Origin: Pseudomonas alkylphenolica
GTDB taxonomy: Bacteria; Pseudomonadota; Gammaproteobacteria; Pseudomonadales; Pseudomonadaceae
Assembly: GCF_000746525.1 (NCBI RefSeq)
Contig: NZ_CP009048.1
Span: 3,279,501 to 3,343,500 of the forward strand
Reading direction: 5' to 3'
Length of the DNA: 64,000 bases
In this document: positions 28,262 to 37,244 of the stretch, piece by piece
Numbering within the stretch: the first letter of the stretch is position 1
How the letters are laid out: every line of letters starts with the position of its first letter
Translations under genes and position numbers: made by a program
The notes under the pieces: model-generated
What the model was told of the DNA's origin: nothing
What the model saw: only the letters and a program-made list of their open reading frames with translations
The model's database searches: none

Positions 28262-29722
28262 TTACGAGATCGACGGGCGCAGCCAGGGTGCGGCGCTGGT
28301 TTCCGGCGCGGCGATCTGGTTGGAGATCCATTTACCCATGCGCCGCATCGGCTCGATGGAGTCCTGTGGTGCGGCAAATTTCATCGCCGCGGCATAACCC
28401 AGCGAGACGATGCGTTGCGCACCGTAGAGCGGCAATACGTCCTTGAGCTGGTCCTTGATGCTTTCCGGATAGACACCGACGGTCTGGGTGTAGGCATCGA
28501 CCGCGTTCATCATTTCGCTCAAGTCATCGACCGGCACCAGGTTGGCGGTACGGTCATCGAGGCTGGCGGCAAACGACACCGGCTCGGGTAGCTGCGAACA
28601 GATGATTGCGCCCTCACCGGCCTTGCCGCCAATGACCTTGTACCACTCGTCATCCAGGCGCAGCGCATCGACATGGGCTTTCAGGCCCTGGTCATAACGC
28701 TTGGGCGTGGTACTGAGGGTGTTGGGCAAGCCGAGCATGGCCTCGTAGACATACTGGCCAAAGACGTTAAGGCGCTCCAGCCCTTGCTCATCCGTGCCGC
28801 TCTGCACGTACACCACGCGCGCGCAGACACAGCCTTTCTGATTGATCGCGCCGATATCGGCCGCCAGACGCACGGCAGCTTCGCGCATGTTCGCCTCGCT
28901 GTCGAAAGTGTCTTTGCCGATGATGCTGGCGCTGCGTTTGGGGTCCAGGGAAATCAGTTCCAGGCCGGGCTGGATGTAGCGAGTGACATGCTTCATCGAA
29001 GCAAAACCACCCCAGGCGACAATTTTCTCGAGGTTCTGCGGCTGGTACAGACGCTGCTCGAACGCCTCGTCGCCACCTTTCCAGTAGGCGACACTCAGGT
29101 GTTTGGTCAGCGGATGGTCGGGGGCCATGTCGACCATGGTGCGGGCGATGGCCAGTGCGGTGAACGGGTCATTGGACGGTGCCTTGATGATCGCATCGCT
29201 GCGCAGGACCATGTTGCGGATGATGGTCCACAGCGACAACGACACCGCGTTGCCGGCGACGATGTGCAGGGTACGCGCACCGAAGCAGCGCACTTCAAGT
29301 TGAGTACCGTCGAGCAGGGTTTGCGGCACCCAGCCTTCCAGGTAGTTGATACCGACGGTACTTTCGGCCATCTCTCTGATCAACTCACGCGACAGCAGGT
29401 GCTGCAGGCCCATGTAGGAGCCCTTGACGATGCTCGGGGTGGTCGGCGCAGTCAGGTACGACAGCTCGCAGGCTTCCTGCAGGTACCGGTTTTTGTCCAG
29501 GGCCAGGCGTTCGCCGAGCGCCACGGCGAAATCGAGAATGTCCTCGAAGCTCAAGCTGTACAGATCCGCAAGCCTGGCCGGATTGCCCAGCGGCAGCTGG
29601 TCGATGTACTTGTTGGCATCGGGGGTGAGGAAGCTCAGGTCACCGCCGCGGCCACCCACTTCAATCAGGTTGTCGGTGATCACTTGACCACGAATGATCA
29701 TCGGCGCAATGGGGTGGGTCAT
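28262..29722 (-). CDS. LuxC-like fatty acyl-CoA reductase
   Basis: The 486-residue protein matches the LuxC family (acyl-CoA reductase, PF05893). It has an aldehyde-dehydrogenase-like fold, with a nucleotide-binding part around residues 150-260 (HIVAGNAVSLSLWTIIRNM, SNDPFTALAIARTMV). A candidate catalytic cysteine is in NQKGCVCARVVY (C298, with C300 next to it). LuxC reduces activated fatty acids to aldehydes with NADPH. The gene lies three bases after the LuxE-like gene, so they form one operon, as in lux operons, but no luxA, luxB or luxD is present. The reverse reaction, CoA-acylating aldehyde oxidation, is also possible. Confidence 0.85.
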   Translation of the reverse strand: MTHPIAPMIIRGQVITDNLIEVGGRGGDLSFLTPDANKYIDQLPLGNPARLADLYSLSFEDILDFAVALGERLALDKNRYLQEACELSYLTAPTTPSIVKGSYMGLQHLLSRELIREMAESTVGINYLEGWVPQTLLDGTQLEVRCFGARTLHIVAGNAVSLSLWTIIRNMVLRSDAIIKAPSNDPFTALAIARTMVDMAPDHPLTKHLSVAYWKGGDEAFEQRLYQPQNLEKIVAWGGFASMKHVTRYIQPGLELISLDPKRSASIIGKDTFDSEANMREAAVRLAADIGAINQKGCVCARVVYVQSGTDEQGLERLNVFGQYVYEAMLGLPNTLSTTPKRYDQGLKAHVDALRLDDEWYKVIGGKAGEGAIICSQLPEPVSFAASLDDRTANLVPVDDLSEMMNAVDAYTQTVGVYPESIKDQLKDVLPLYGAQRIVSLGYAAAMKFAAPQDSIEPMRRMGKWISNQIAAPETSAAPWLRPSIS

Positions 29723-29725
29723 GAT

Positions 29726-31156
29726 TCAGCCCTCCAGAGTATTGAGGAAGTCCATCGCTTCACGATGGGATTGTTCGGACGCCGCGCAGGTGATCTTGTC
29801 GTCGCCGCCGTTCTTTTCGCTGTAACGCTGGATCGCCCCGACGACATAGCGACTGTGGCGTCCACAACTGCAGGGTTGATCCCATTCGATGGTCACTTCG
29901 TCGCCGGTGATGAAACCACCCCAATGGATGTCCGCCCCCAGATCGAAGAACGCCGCACGCCCGGTCTGGCGCCCGTGGCGCGGCAGCGGTTTGCTGGTCT
30001 CGGGGTCGAGCAGAAAGGGAATCGCGGTATGCGAGAAGTGGTAGTTGCCTTGCTCGCATTTGAGGTGCGAGCCGCTGACCACCTCCGACATGGCATAGGA
30101 CTCATGCAACATCTTCACCCCGGTAAAGCGCATGACTTCCTCGCGCCAGTTCTGCGGCGGCACTACACCTTTGGCGCCACCGGTGGTGATGATGTAGGAG
30201 TCGGGATCAAAGACAGATTCCAGGCCGCGCTCCAGACCGGCCTTGGCCATGTTGTGCAACAGGTTCCAGGTGCCGCCGATGTATACGCGCTTGCCCCTGA
30301 GGCGGCTGGCGATGTCATCGAAAAACGCCGCCAGATGCTGCGGCATCTCGGCCTGCTGCTGATCGAAGGCCTTTTTCTTGGCCAGCAGCTCCGGCGCTAC
30401 CACAAGACGATCGAGGGTGCCGTTGTTGTGCGCGGCACGCAGCCTGGCGCCCAGGCGCAGTACATCGCTGGACAGGGTGGACGGATAGGCCGGGTGGAAA
30501 TGCGACGCATCCGGCAGCAGCACGCGCGCCAGCGAGCCCATGCCGCGCAGATGGCTGAGGTAGCCCTTGCGGTAGTACGGGTAGGCGGTATGCAGGTCCG
30601 GGTTCGGGGTGTCCGGCCCGCTCATGTTCCAGGCGTAGAGCTTGCGTACTTCGGAGGCTTTTTCAAACTCGCGGGCGCTGCAGGGCAGAAACGAAAGCGT
30701 ACCGGAGGTGCCAGAGGTGTGGCTCAGGCACAACTCCGGGATTTGCGCATCCATGGTTTCGAACCAGTCGTCCAGGCCTTTACAGGCGCTGACGTCAACG
30801 GCCGCAATTTTTTCTGCCAATGCCGGTATCACCAGCTTGCCCAGCCATTTGTTGATGGCGGTGAAATTGTTCTTTTCCAGCAGCGATGGCGGGTACGACT
30901 TGAACAAGGTGTGTTCGAACAGCAGAGGCACTACGTCGTCCAGCTGTTCGATGTGTTCGATGCCTTCGGCGTCCGCCAGTTTTTTCAGCACCGCAATACG
31001 CTCGCGCATTTCGCCGAAGCGGCGTTTCAGACCTGCCAGTTGCAGTTCATCAATCTGCTCGGCAGGCATTTGCTTCCAGTCCTGCAAGCTGTGCCCGACC
31101 AGGGCTGCCGGGTCGCTGAGCAGCAGCTCGACCTGTTCTTCTGTTGTTTTTTTCAA
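29726..31156 (-). CDS. LuxE-like acyl-protein synthetase / ANL-fold ligase
   Basis: The 476-residue protein has the phosphate-binding SHTSGTSGTLSFLPCS motif. An aromatic YAMSEVVSG segment and a late EWDQPCSCGRHSRYVVG segment follow, as in LuxE and phenylacetate-CoA ligase-type ANL enzymes. LuxE activates fatty acid with ATP and transfers it to LuxC. At 476 residues it is about 100 longer than Vibrio LuxE, with an extra helical N-terminus. It is translated first, followed by the LuxC-like gene, which supports an acid-to-acyl-adenylate-to-aldehyde route. Confidence 0.78.
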   Translation of the reverse strand: MKKTTEEQVELLLSDPAALVGHSLQDWKQMPAEQIDELQLAGLKRRFGEMRERIAVLKKLADAEGIEHIEQLDDVVPLLFEHTLFKSYPPSLLEKNNFTAINKWLGKLVIPALAEKIAAVDVSACKGLDDWFETMDAQIPELCLSHTSGTSGTLSFLPCSAREFEKASEVRKLYAWNMSGPDTPNPDLHTAYPYYRKGYLSHLRGMGSLARVLLPDASHFHPAYPSTLSSDVLRLGARLRAAHNNGTLDRLVVAPELLAKKKAFDQQQAEMPQHLAAFFDDIASRLRGKRVYIGGTWNLLHNMAKAGLERGLESVFDPDSYIITTGGAKGVVPPQNWREEVMRFTGVKMLHESYAMSEVVSGSHLKCEQGNYHFSHTAIPFLLDPETSKPLPRHGRQTGRAAFFDLGADIHWGGFITGDEVTIEWDQPCSCGRHSRYVVGAIQRYSEKNGGDDKITCAASEQSHREAMDFLNTLEG

Positions 31157-31527
31157 GGGACAGTCTCCTGGAATTCACTCGATCGCGCCCTGACCGTTAC
31201 GCGGCAACGGCCTGTTTGGCAGGCCCAGTTTAGGGGGCTTGAGGGCGAAATCATTTCCGGATTCAGGAACTCGAAAAATCAAAGTAACTTGCTGTTTTAT
31301 ATATATTTTCCTGATTACTTTCGATAACCGGAGCGGGTTATTCCGGGTCTGCCATGGTCAGACGTGCACGAGGCACAGCAGTTACGCCTGGTAGGCAAGG
31401 CTGCGGCTGGCGACTTGCCCCCCCGTCAAGGGAGGGGGGCTGTGCGTCATTGCCTCCCTACTCTGTTGGCTCCTGACCTCACGGGACGCCACCGGTCCAA
31501 CGGACTATCAACGGGGAACACCACACC
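31157..31527. other. Divergent promoter region between LuxE-like and Fe-ADH genes
   Basis: These 371 bases hold no ORF. The first half is AT-rich (about 31250-31325) and probably carries the LuxE-like promoter. At 31417-31439 there is a C-run/G-run inverted repeat (gcccccccgtcaagggaggggggc). The Fe-ADH start follows about 90 bases later with an acggggaac leader. A weak sigma54-like match precedes the C-run. Confidence 0.4.
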
Positions 31528-32682
31528 ATGACGCGCCGCCTGCTGTTCAACACCACCCGCTCCATCATCATCGAACGCGGCGCCGCTGCCCGCCTGGCCG
31601 AACAGGTCCAGACCATGGGGCACCGCTCCGTGCTGCTGGTCACCGACTCAGGGGTATGGGCTACCGGCCTGCTGGCCCCGGTGCAAAAAAGCTTCGCAGA
31701 AAAGGGCATTGCCCTGCAGGTGTTCAGCGAGGTGCAGGCCGACCCGCCGGAATCGGTGATCCTCGACGCGGTGCAAGCGGCCTGGCAATGCAGCGCCGAT
31801 TGCGTGATCGGCTTTGGCGGCGGCAGCTCGCTGGATGCGGCCAAACTGACCGCATTGCTGGCCCGCAGCGAAGAATCGCTGGCCGATATCTACGGTATCG
31901 AGCGCACCAACGGCCGCCGCTTGCCGCTGATCCTGGTGCCGACCACCGCCGGCACCGGCTCCGAAGTCACCGCCGTATCGGTGATCACCACCGGCGAGGG
32001 CCAGAAGAACGTGGTCATCTCCCCTGCCCTGCTGCCGGATATTGCCTTGCTCGACGCCGACCTGACCCTGGGACTGCCCAAGGCCGTGACCGCCGCCACC
32101 GGCATCGATTCGATGGTCCACGCCATCGAGTCCTACACCTCCAGACACCTGAAGAACCCTATTTCCGACTGCCTCGCCCGCGAGGCGTTGCGCCTGCTGG
32201 GCGACAACCTGGAGCGGGTGTGTGACCACGGCGCCGATGCGCAAGCGCGCGAGAACATGCTGCTCGGCGCCTGCCTTGCCGGCATGGCCTTCGCCAATGC
32301 CCCGGTCGCTGCCGTGCATGCCCTGGCCTATCCATTGGGTGCGCGCTTTCATGTGCCTCACGGCCTGTCCAATTCGCTGGTGCTGGCGCCGGTGATGCGC
32401 TTCAACCTGGAAGCCGCAGCGCCGCTGTACGCCGAGCTGGCAGACATTCTGCTGCCCCATGGCCGTGGTGCAATCCTTGAACGGGCGATGGCGCTGATCG
32501 CCCATCTGCAGGCCTTGCCAGCCCGGTTGGGACTGCCAACGCGCCTGCGCGACGTGGGCGTCAGCGAGGATGACCTGGAGATCCTGGCAAAGGAGGCAAG
32601 CCTGCAAACCCGCCTGCTCGGCAACAACCCGCGCGAGTTGACCGTGGACGACATTCACGCCATTTACCAGCAGGTCTTCTAA
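31528..32682 (+). CDS. Iron-containing alcohol dehydrogenase
   Basis: The 384-residue group III alcohol dehydrogenase has the NAD-binding GFGGGSSLDAAK and TTAGTGSEVT motifs. Metal-ligand histidines lie in DSMVHAIESY and HALAYPLGARFHVPHGLSN. It interconverts alcohols and aldehydes in the cytoplasm. From memory it resembles PP_2049 of P. putida KT2440, which sits beside a beta-oxidation operon like the one at 35.5-42.6 kb here. It is divergent from the LuxE/LuxC-like genes and followed on the same strand by an MFS gene. Confidence 0.9.
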   Translation: MTRRLLFNTTRSIIIERGAAARLAEQVQTMGHRSVLLVTDSGVWATGLLAPVQKSFAEKGIALQVFSEVQADPPESVILDAVQAAWQCSADCVIGFGGGSSLDAAKLTALLARSEESLADIYGIERTNGRRLPLILVPTTAGTGSEVTAVSVITTGEGQKNVVISPALLPDIALLDADLTLGLPKAVTAATGIDSMVHAIESYTSRHLKNPISDCLAREALRLLGDNLERVCDHGADAQARENMLLGACLAGMAFANAPVAAVHALAYPLGARFHVPHGLSNSLVLAPVMRFNLEAAAPLYAELADILLPHGRGAILERAMALIAHLQALPARLGLPTRLRDVGVSEDDLEILAKEASLQTRLLGNNPRELTVDDIHAIYQQVF

Positions 32683-32704
32683 GCAACAAAGCGCTATGTA
32701 CATC

Positions 32705-32745
32705 GTGGTCGTCGCCAAACGCGGAGCCCGCCTGCCGACGACCAC
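32705..32745. repeat. Perfect 10-bp inverted repeat after the Fe-ADH gene
   Basis: gtggtcgtcg (32705-32714) pairs perfectly with cgacgaccac (32736-32745). The 21-base loop contains a second small stem (gcgg / ccgc). No T run follows, so it is not a classical terminator. It could be an mRNA 3' structure or an operator in the gap before the MFS gene. Confidence 0.5.
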
Positions 32746-32892
32746 TGTCCTCAAGTTATTTCCCTTGTATTCCAATGCGTTGAGCGCATCACCGAATCCG
32801 GAACATTGCCCTGGCAACACCTCCTTATACTCGCCTGAACAGCCCACCGCGGCGCCACTACAACAATAATCGGGCAACCCAGGAGCGCTTCA

Positions 32893-34227
32893 ATGAGCGA
32901 CGCCATACCCTCCTTCCCGGCGACTTCCGTCGCTGCAGCCGAGCTGAAACGCACCTACTCCAAAGTTATCTGGCGTCTGATGCCTTATCTGATGCTGGCC
33001 TTCATCATCAACGCCATCGACCGCCTGAACCTGTCGTTCGCCAAACTGCGCATGGCCGAAGATATCCTCCTTACCGATGCCGCCTATGGCATCGGTGCCG
33101 GGGTTTTCTACCTGGGCTACATCCTCTTCGAGGTGCCGAGCAACCTGTACATGCAGCGTGTCGGCGCGCGTGCCACGCTCACCCGGATCATGATCCTCTG
33201 GGGCCTGATCACCGTGGCCACCGCCTTTGTCACCAGCCCCGGCCAACTGATCGTCGCGCGCTTCTTGCTGGGTATCGCCGAGGCGGGCTTTTTCCCGGGT
33301 CTGATTCTTTACCTCACCTACTGGTTTCCCGCCGCGATACGCGGCCGCATCACCGCCTCGTTTTTCATGGCCGGCATGGTCGCCGGCATGATCTGTGGGC
33401 CCTTGTCCGGCACCATCATGGCGCACCTGCATGGCTGGCTGGGGCTGCGTGACTGGCAAGTGCTGTTTGTCCTGACCGGTCTGCCTGCTGTATTGCTCGG
33501 TGTGATCGGTCGTTTCTGGCTGACTGACCGCCCCGAACAGGCACGCTGGCTGGACGATGAACAAAAGCAGCAGATCCACACCGCCCTGGCGGGCGAATCA
33601 CGCCCTAGTGCAGCGCGCAGTGGATTCGTCGGCGCATTGCGTGATCCACTGCTGTATGTGGCCGGGCTGGTGTGCTTTTGCATCTACAGCGCGTCCAATA
33701 CCGTTTCTTACTGGCTGCCGACATTGGTGCAGGGGTTTGGCCTGCAGGACTTGCAGCATATCGGCCTGGCGACCAGCCTGCCGTTCATGACGGCGTTGTG
33801 CGCCATGTACATTCTCGGTCGTAGCTCAGACCGGCACATGGAGCGCCGTTGGCACCTGAGCCTGGCCTTGTTGACGGCGGCTGCGAGCTTTTGGCTGCTC
33901 GACCTGGCCGAGGGTCACGCAGTGCTGTCGATGCTGTTGGTGAGCCTGGGCGCCGCGGCGGCGCTGGCGGCGATGCCGCTGTTCTGGACCATTCCGCCCG
34001 CACTGCTGAGCAGGTCCGGTGCCGCGGGTGGGATCGCCATTATCAGCAGCCTCGGCAACATCGCCGGCGTCCTCAGCCAGACCGCGGTCGGCGCGGTGAA
34101 AACCGCTACCGGCAGCCTGTACCTGGCCTTTGACCTGATCGCGGTGCTGCTGGTGGTGGGCACGCTGTTGCTGTTGATCGCCATACCCGCTGCGCGCTTG
34201 GCACCCGAGGGCAAGGCGCTGGCTTAA
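32893..34227 (+). CDS. MFS transporter, anion:cation symporter type
   Basis: The 444-residue protein has 12 predicted helices. It shows the ACS-family motif INAIDRLNLSFAKLRM early and FEVPSNLYMQRVGARATLTR in the second loop, matching phthalate/glucarate-type permeases (TC 2.A.1.14). It would import an organic acid with protons. The family resemblance is firm but the substrate is not evident. It follows the Fe-ADH gene on the same strand after 210 bases and is closed by REP elements. Confidence 0.85.
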   Translation: MSDAIPSFPATSVAAAELKRTYSKVIWRLMPYLMLAFIINAIDRLNLSFAKLRMAEDILLTDAAYGIGAGVFYLGYILFEVPSNLYMQRVGARATLTRIMILWGLITVATAFVTSPGQLIVARFLLGIAEAGFFPGLILYLTYWFPAAIRGRITASFFMAGMVAGMICGPLSGTIMAHLHGWLGLRDWQVLFVLTGLPAVLLGVIGRFWLTDRPEQARWLDDEQKQQIHTALAGESRPSAARSGFVGALRDPLLYVAGLVCFCIYSASNTVSYWLPTLVQGFGLQDLQHIGLATSLPFMTALCAMYILGRSSDRHMERRWHLSLALLTAAASFWLLDLAEGHAVLSMLLVSLGAAAALAAMPLFWTIPPALLSRSGAAGGIAIISSLGNIAGVLSQTAVGAVKTATGSLYLAFDLIAVLLVVGTLLLLIAIPAARLAPEGKALA

Positions 34228-34238
34228 TGTCTGAAAGC

Positions 34239-34304
34239 ATCGCGGGGCAAGCCCGCTCCCACCGGGATTTGAGGTAACCGGTGGGAGCGGGCTTGCCCCG
34301 CGAT
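34239..34304. repeat. Inverted pair of REP elements
   Basis: Opposed REP cores (atcgcggggcaagcccgctc ... gagcgggcttgccccgcgat) start 12 bases after the MFS stop. They separate it from the structured RNA region. Confidence 0.9.
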
Positions 34305-34519
34305 AGCGCCCACAAGAACACCCCCACAACCAGCATCGACAAATCGCGAGATTGTAGGTGTTTTCTGTCAGACCGTTCTGAATCATACTCCCGGCGCCGT
34401 TGCTCTGTTGTGCCAAGCCCTTCATGGACCTAGGCTGCTGCCGTCGTTGGAAAATCCAGCGATCGGATTTAGCAGTCCGGTTCAATACTCGATGTCGACG
34501 GCACAACGCTATATGGCGG

Positions 34520-34620
34520 TTGTACGTGGGGCACCTTCGGGTGCGCCGGGTTTCTCGAGTTACCGGTCTGCTAACCCGCGTACAGCTGCCACCCTTCGTT
34601 TAGCAGCGAGGTGTGGTTGC
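34520..34620 (+). ncRNA. Structured RNA resembling C4 antisense RNA
   Basis: The sequence folds by eye into a three-way junction. The outer stem is tgtacg (34521-34526) with cgtaca (34579-34584). Hairpin 1 is gcacc-ttcg-ggtgc (34531-34544) with a perfect UUCG-type loop. Hairpin 2 is gggtt / aaccc (34548-34552 with 34573-34577). A further cacc / ggtg pairing (34590-34593 with 34610-34613) competes with gctg / cagc. The block agttaccggtctgctaaccc is what I remember of C4 antisense RNA (Rfam RF01695). It ends 20 bases before the DUF6124 ATG, so it is probably a leader controlling that gene. Confidence 0.6.
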
Positions 34621-34640
34621 TTCATAACTTGAGGTCAACC

Positions 34641-34942
34641 ATGAAAAAACTCGTCCCCGATCCCCCAGTCTCGACCTTTCCAACGCCACCACCGCCAACA
34701 CCCCGTTCGGCACCAATCGCATGTTCACTGTCCGCGCCGGCATTCCCGCCGAAGAAGCACTGCTGCATGCTTGCCATCTGCTGCAATGTGCCGAGGCTAC
34801 GGTCAGCGATGCGGTCGATCATCTCACGCTCAACGACCGCTCTTTGGTGTGCGGCGCGGGTCAGCACATCGAGACGGCGCGTGCATTGATCGATGCAGTG
34901 CTTGATGGTCTTGGCGTACAACGGATTTTTTCGCCCCATTAG
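34641..34942 (+). pseudogene. DUF6124 (DUF3077-like) family protein, frameshifted
   Basis: ATG 34641 has a gagg ribosome site and opens with the family N-terminus MKKLVPDPPVSTF. After about 14 codons the family-like sequence jumps to another frame (NATTANTPFGTNRMFTVRAG ... ARALIDAVLDGLGVQRIFSPH, stop 34942). The total is 302 bases, two short of divisible by three plus one, which fits a single-base deletion near tttccaacg (about 34679-34687). Without the deletion the protein would be about 100 residues. Function is unknown. The family is small, helical and abundant in Pseudomonas. A sequencing error or a programmed frameshift cannot be excluded. Confidence 0.65.
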
Positions 34943-35045
34943 CCGAGGCTGTGAGCTTATCCATTTTGTGTGGCGACGCTGCCGGCCCCTTCTGCCTTTA
35001 CGGGCGCATCTTCGAAATCAGATACTGGCGGCGGCAGGCTGATGC

Positions 35046-35114
35046 TATCGCGGGGCAAGCCCGCTCCCACCGGGTTGATTGGTCGCCCGGTGGGAGCGGG
35101 CTTGCCCCGCGATA
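35046..35114. repeat. Inverted pair of REP elements inside the 513-bp segment
   Basis: Opposed REP cores (atcgcggggcaagcccgctc ... gagcgggcttgccccgcgat) are separated by about 28 bases. A decayed third copy (catcgcgggaaaaccccgct) follows at about 35133. Confidence 0.88.
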
Positions 35115-35386
35115 TCGACCTGCCAGTTACATCGCATCGCGGGAAAACCCCGCTTCAAAGCCTTGCTCTTGCTCTTCATGCACGCAAGTTCAGGCGCCGC
35201 GGACTGCGACTTCAGGAGGCTGAGTGGAGGTGCCTGTAGGGGCCAGTGCGTAGCACCTTCGGCGTAGCCGAAGAGCGCGAGCCGTAGACTTGGCGAAGCA
35301 AGTCGTAGGCCGCGTGGCCCCGGAAGGTGCTGGAGCGAAGGGACCCGGAGCGCAGCGTAGGGCCGGATGCAGGAGCGAGCGGTTTT

Positions 35387-35414
35387 GCCTACTTTTTCCA
35401 AGAAAAAAGTAGGC
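35387..35414. other. Strong hairpin gcctacttttt / aaaaagtaggc
   Basis: An 11-bp perfect stem (35387-35397 with 35404-35414) closes a six-base loop. The T and A runs lie within the stem, so it may slow transcription in either direction, but no terminal T run follows. It is about 110 bases beyond the etfA stop and may end the beta-oxidation operon transcript. Confidence 0.5.
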
Positions 35415-35527
35415 CGCCGTAAGGGCGGAAGGGGCCGGCAGCGTCGCCACACAAAATGGATAAGCTAGCAGCCCCAACAACCCACTCCAAAAATCTTAGC
35501 CCCCGAAACCCAATCGTCCCAGGTGCA

Positions 35528-36469
35528 TCAAAGCTGTTGTTCCAACTCCGGAACAGCCTCAAACAGATCCGCCACCAGACCATAATCAGCCACCTGAAAG
35601 ATCGGCGCTTCCTCATCCTTGTTGATCGCAACGATCACTTTCGAATCCTTCATACCGGCCAGATGCTGGATTGCCCCGGAAATACCAACGGCGATATACA
35701 ACTGCGGCGCAACGATCTTGCCGGTCTGCCCCACCTGCATATCGTTGGCAACAAAACCGGCGTCGACCGCAGCGCGGGATGCCCCGACACCAGCGCCAAG
35801 CTTGTCGGCCAGACTGTACAGGTGTTTGAAATTGTCACCGTTCTGCATACCACGCCCGCCCGAGACAACGATCTTGGCAGCGGTCAGTTCCGGCCGATCA
35901 GACTTGGCCAGTTGCTCCCCGACGAACAGCGAAATGCCCGCATTATGCGCGGCAGCGACAGCTTCGACCGCAGCCGAGCCACCCACAGCGGCAACGGCGT
36001 CAAAGCCGGTGGCACGCACGGTGATCACCTTGACGGCAGCGTTCGACTGCACCGTGGCAATCGCGTTACCAGCATAGATCGGACGCTTGAAGGTGTCCGC
36101 CGATTCCACCGAAATGATCTCGGAAATCTGGTCAACGTCCAGCAACGCGGCGACGCGTGGCAGGATGTTCTTGCCGTTGGCGGTGGCCGGTGCAAGGATG
36201 TGGCTGTAGATCACACTCTGATCGATGACCAGACTGGCCACCAACGGCGCGACATTCTCCGGCAATTGGTGAGCATAGGCCTCGGCGTTAGCCACCAGTA
36301 CCTTGCTGATACCCTCGATGCCTTGCGCCGCAGCAACGGCGCCTTCGATATCAACACCGGCGACCAGCACATGAATCTCACCGCCAATCTGCTGCGCCGC
36401 AGCGACCGTGTTCAACGTCGCGGTGGCAAGCTGTGTGTTGGTGTGTTCGGCAATTACCAGAATAGTCAT
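35528..36469 (-). CDS. etfA: Electron transfer flavoprotein, alpha subunit
   Basis: The 313-residue protein starts [20 protein letters not shown]. Its C-terminal FAD domain contains [20 protein letters not shown] and the FAD-binding [17 protein letters not shown]. EtfA pairs with EtfB to accept electrons from acyl-CoA dehydrogenases and pass them to ETF:quinone oxidoreductase. Its ATG overlaps the etfB stop by four bases. Being last in a beta-oxidation operon, it is probably a dedicated second ETF rather than the housekeeping pair. That is an inference. Confidence 0.94.
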   Translation of the reverse strand: MTILVIAEHTNTQLATATLNTVAAAQQIGGEIHVLVAGVDIEGAVAAAQGIEGISKVLVANAEAYAHQLPENVAPLVASLVIDQSVIYSHILAPATANGKNILPRVAALLDVDQISEIISVESADTFKRPIYAGNAIATVQSNAAVKVITVRATGFDAVAAVGGSAAVEAVAAAHNAGISLFVGEQLAKSDRPELTAAKIVVSGGRGMQNGDNFKHLYSLADKLGAGVGASRAAVDAGFVANDMQVGQTGKIVAPQLYIAVGISGAIQHLAGMKDSKVIVAINKDEEAPIFQVADYGLVADLFEAVPELEQQL

Positions 36470-37218
36470 AAGATTACCTTCGCCTCGTTCTTCAGTTTCT
36501 CGACCAGTTCAGCCACCGACTTGACCTTGATACCCGCGCTGCGTGCAGCTGGTGCTTCGACGTTCAGGAGTCTGTTGGTGGAGGAAGTGGCAACGCCCAG
36601 CGCATCTGGCGTAACGGTTTCCAGCGGCTTTTTCTTGGCTTTCATGATGTTCGGCAGCGACGCATAGCGCGGCTCGTTCAGACGCAGGTCGGTGGTGACG
36701 ATCGCGGGCAGGTTCAGCGCAACGGTCTGCAGGCCGCCGTCGATTTCACGGGTAACCTGGACCTTGTCGCCAGCCACTTCAACCCTGGAGGCGAAGGTGC
36801 CTTGAGCGAAGCCGCTCAAGGCCGCCAGCATCTGGCCGGTCTGGTTGTTGTCGCTGTCGATCGCTTGCTTGCCAAGGATCACCAGCTGCGGCTGTTCTTT
36901 GTCGACCACTGCCTTGAGCAGCTTGGCCACGGCCAGCGAGCTCAGCTCTTCGGCGGATTCGACCAGGATGGCACGGTCGGCACCCAGAGCCAGCGCGGTA
37001 CGCAATTGCTCCTGGGCAGTGGCCGGGCCAACCGTCACCACCACCACTTCAGTGGCAATCCCTTGTTCCTTGAGGCGTACCGCCTCTTCCACGGCAATTT
37101 CGCAGAAGGGGTTGAGCGCCATTTTCACGTTAGCGAGGTCAACGCCAGTGCCGTCCGCCTTGACGCGGACTTTGACGTTGTAATCGACCACGCGCTTTAC
37201 TGCAGCCATTACTTTCAT
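36466..37218 (-). CDS. etfB: Electron transfer flavoprotein, beta subunit
   Basis: The 250-residue EtfB starts [20 protein letters not shown]. It contains the conserved [19 protein letters not shown] segment and the AMP-binding [19 protein letters not shown] region. ATG 37218 follows a caggag site. The apparent ten-residue extension upstream lacks one. It lies 27 bases after the MBL gene and overlaps etfA (ATGA). The alpha/beta pair forms the soluble electron carrier for the acyl-CoA dehydrogenase in this operon. Confidence 0.94.
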   Translation of the reverse strand: MKVMAAVKRVVDYNVKVRVKADGTGVDLANVKMALNPFCEIAVEEAVRLKEQGIATEVVVVTVGPATAQEQLRTALALGADRAILVESAEELSSLAVAKLLKAVVDKEQPQLVILGKQAIDSDNNQTGQMLAALSGFAQGTFASRVEVAGDKVQVTREIDGGLQTVALNLPAIVTTDLRLNEPRYASLPNIMKAKKKPLETVTPDALGVATSSTNRLLNVEAPAARSAGIKVKSVAELVEKLKNEAKVIL

Positions 37219-37244
37219 GGAGCACTCCTGTTGAGTGGGTTGTT

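Larger units (their letters stand above)
34954..35466. repeat. 513-bp segment bounded by 50-bp inverted repeats
   Basis: The left arm (34954-35003, agcttatccattttgtgtgg...) and right arm (35417-35466) are reverse complements over 50 bases with about two mismatches. Weaker similarity extends a few bases outward (gctgtg / gctgct). The interior has no ORF. It contains a REP pair, several small stems (ttcggc-gta-gccgaa at 35259-35273; gactt / aagtc at 35287-35304) and a strong T/A-rich hairpin. Size, ends and lack of coding capacity resemble a MITE-like or REP-associated composite repeat. No clear target duplication is seen. Confidence 0.65.

Noticed and set aside
28673..31327. Very long (884-codon) plus-strand frame opposite the LuxC/LuxE-like genes
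   Set aside because: Antisense shadow of two recognisable enzymes. It has no ribosome site or domain and crosses their intergenic junction.
31404..31418. Sigma54-like -24/-12 match (cggctgg-cgac-ttgc) about 110 bases before the Fe-ADH start
   Set aside because: GG/GC spacing is right, but three of seven positions of the -24 block and the base after ttgc differ from consensus, and no activator site or sigma54 regulator is nearby.
35219..35345. Possible structured RNA made of many small stems in the 513-bp segment
   Set aside because: Stems overlap and compete, and similar GC-rich repeat debris is common around REP elements. It was kept only as part of the repeat entry.
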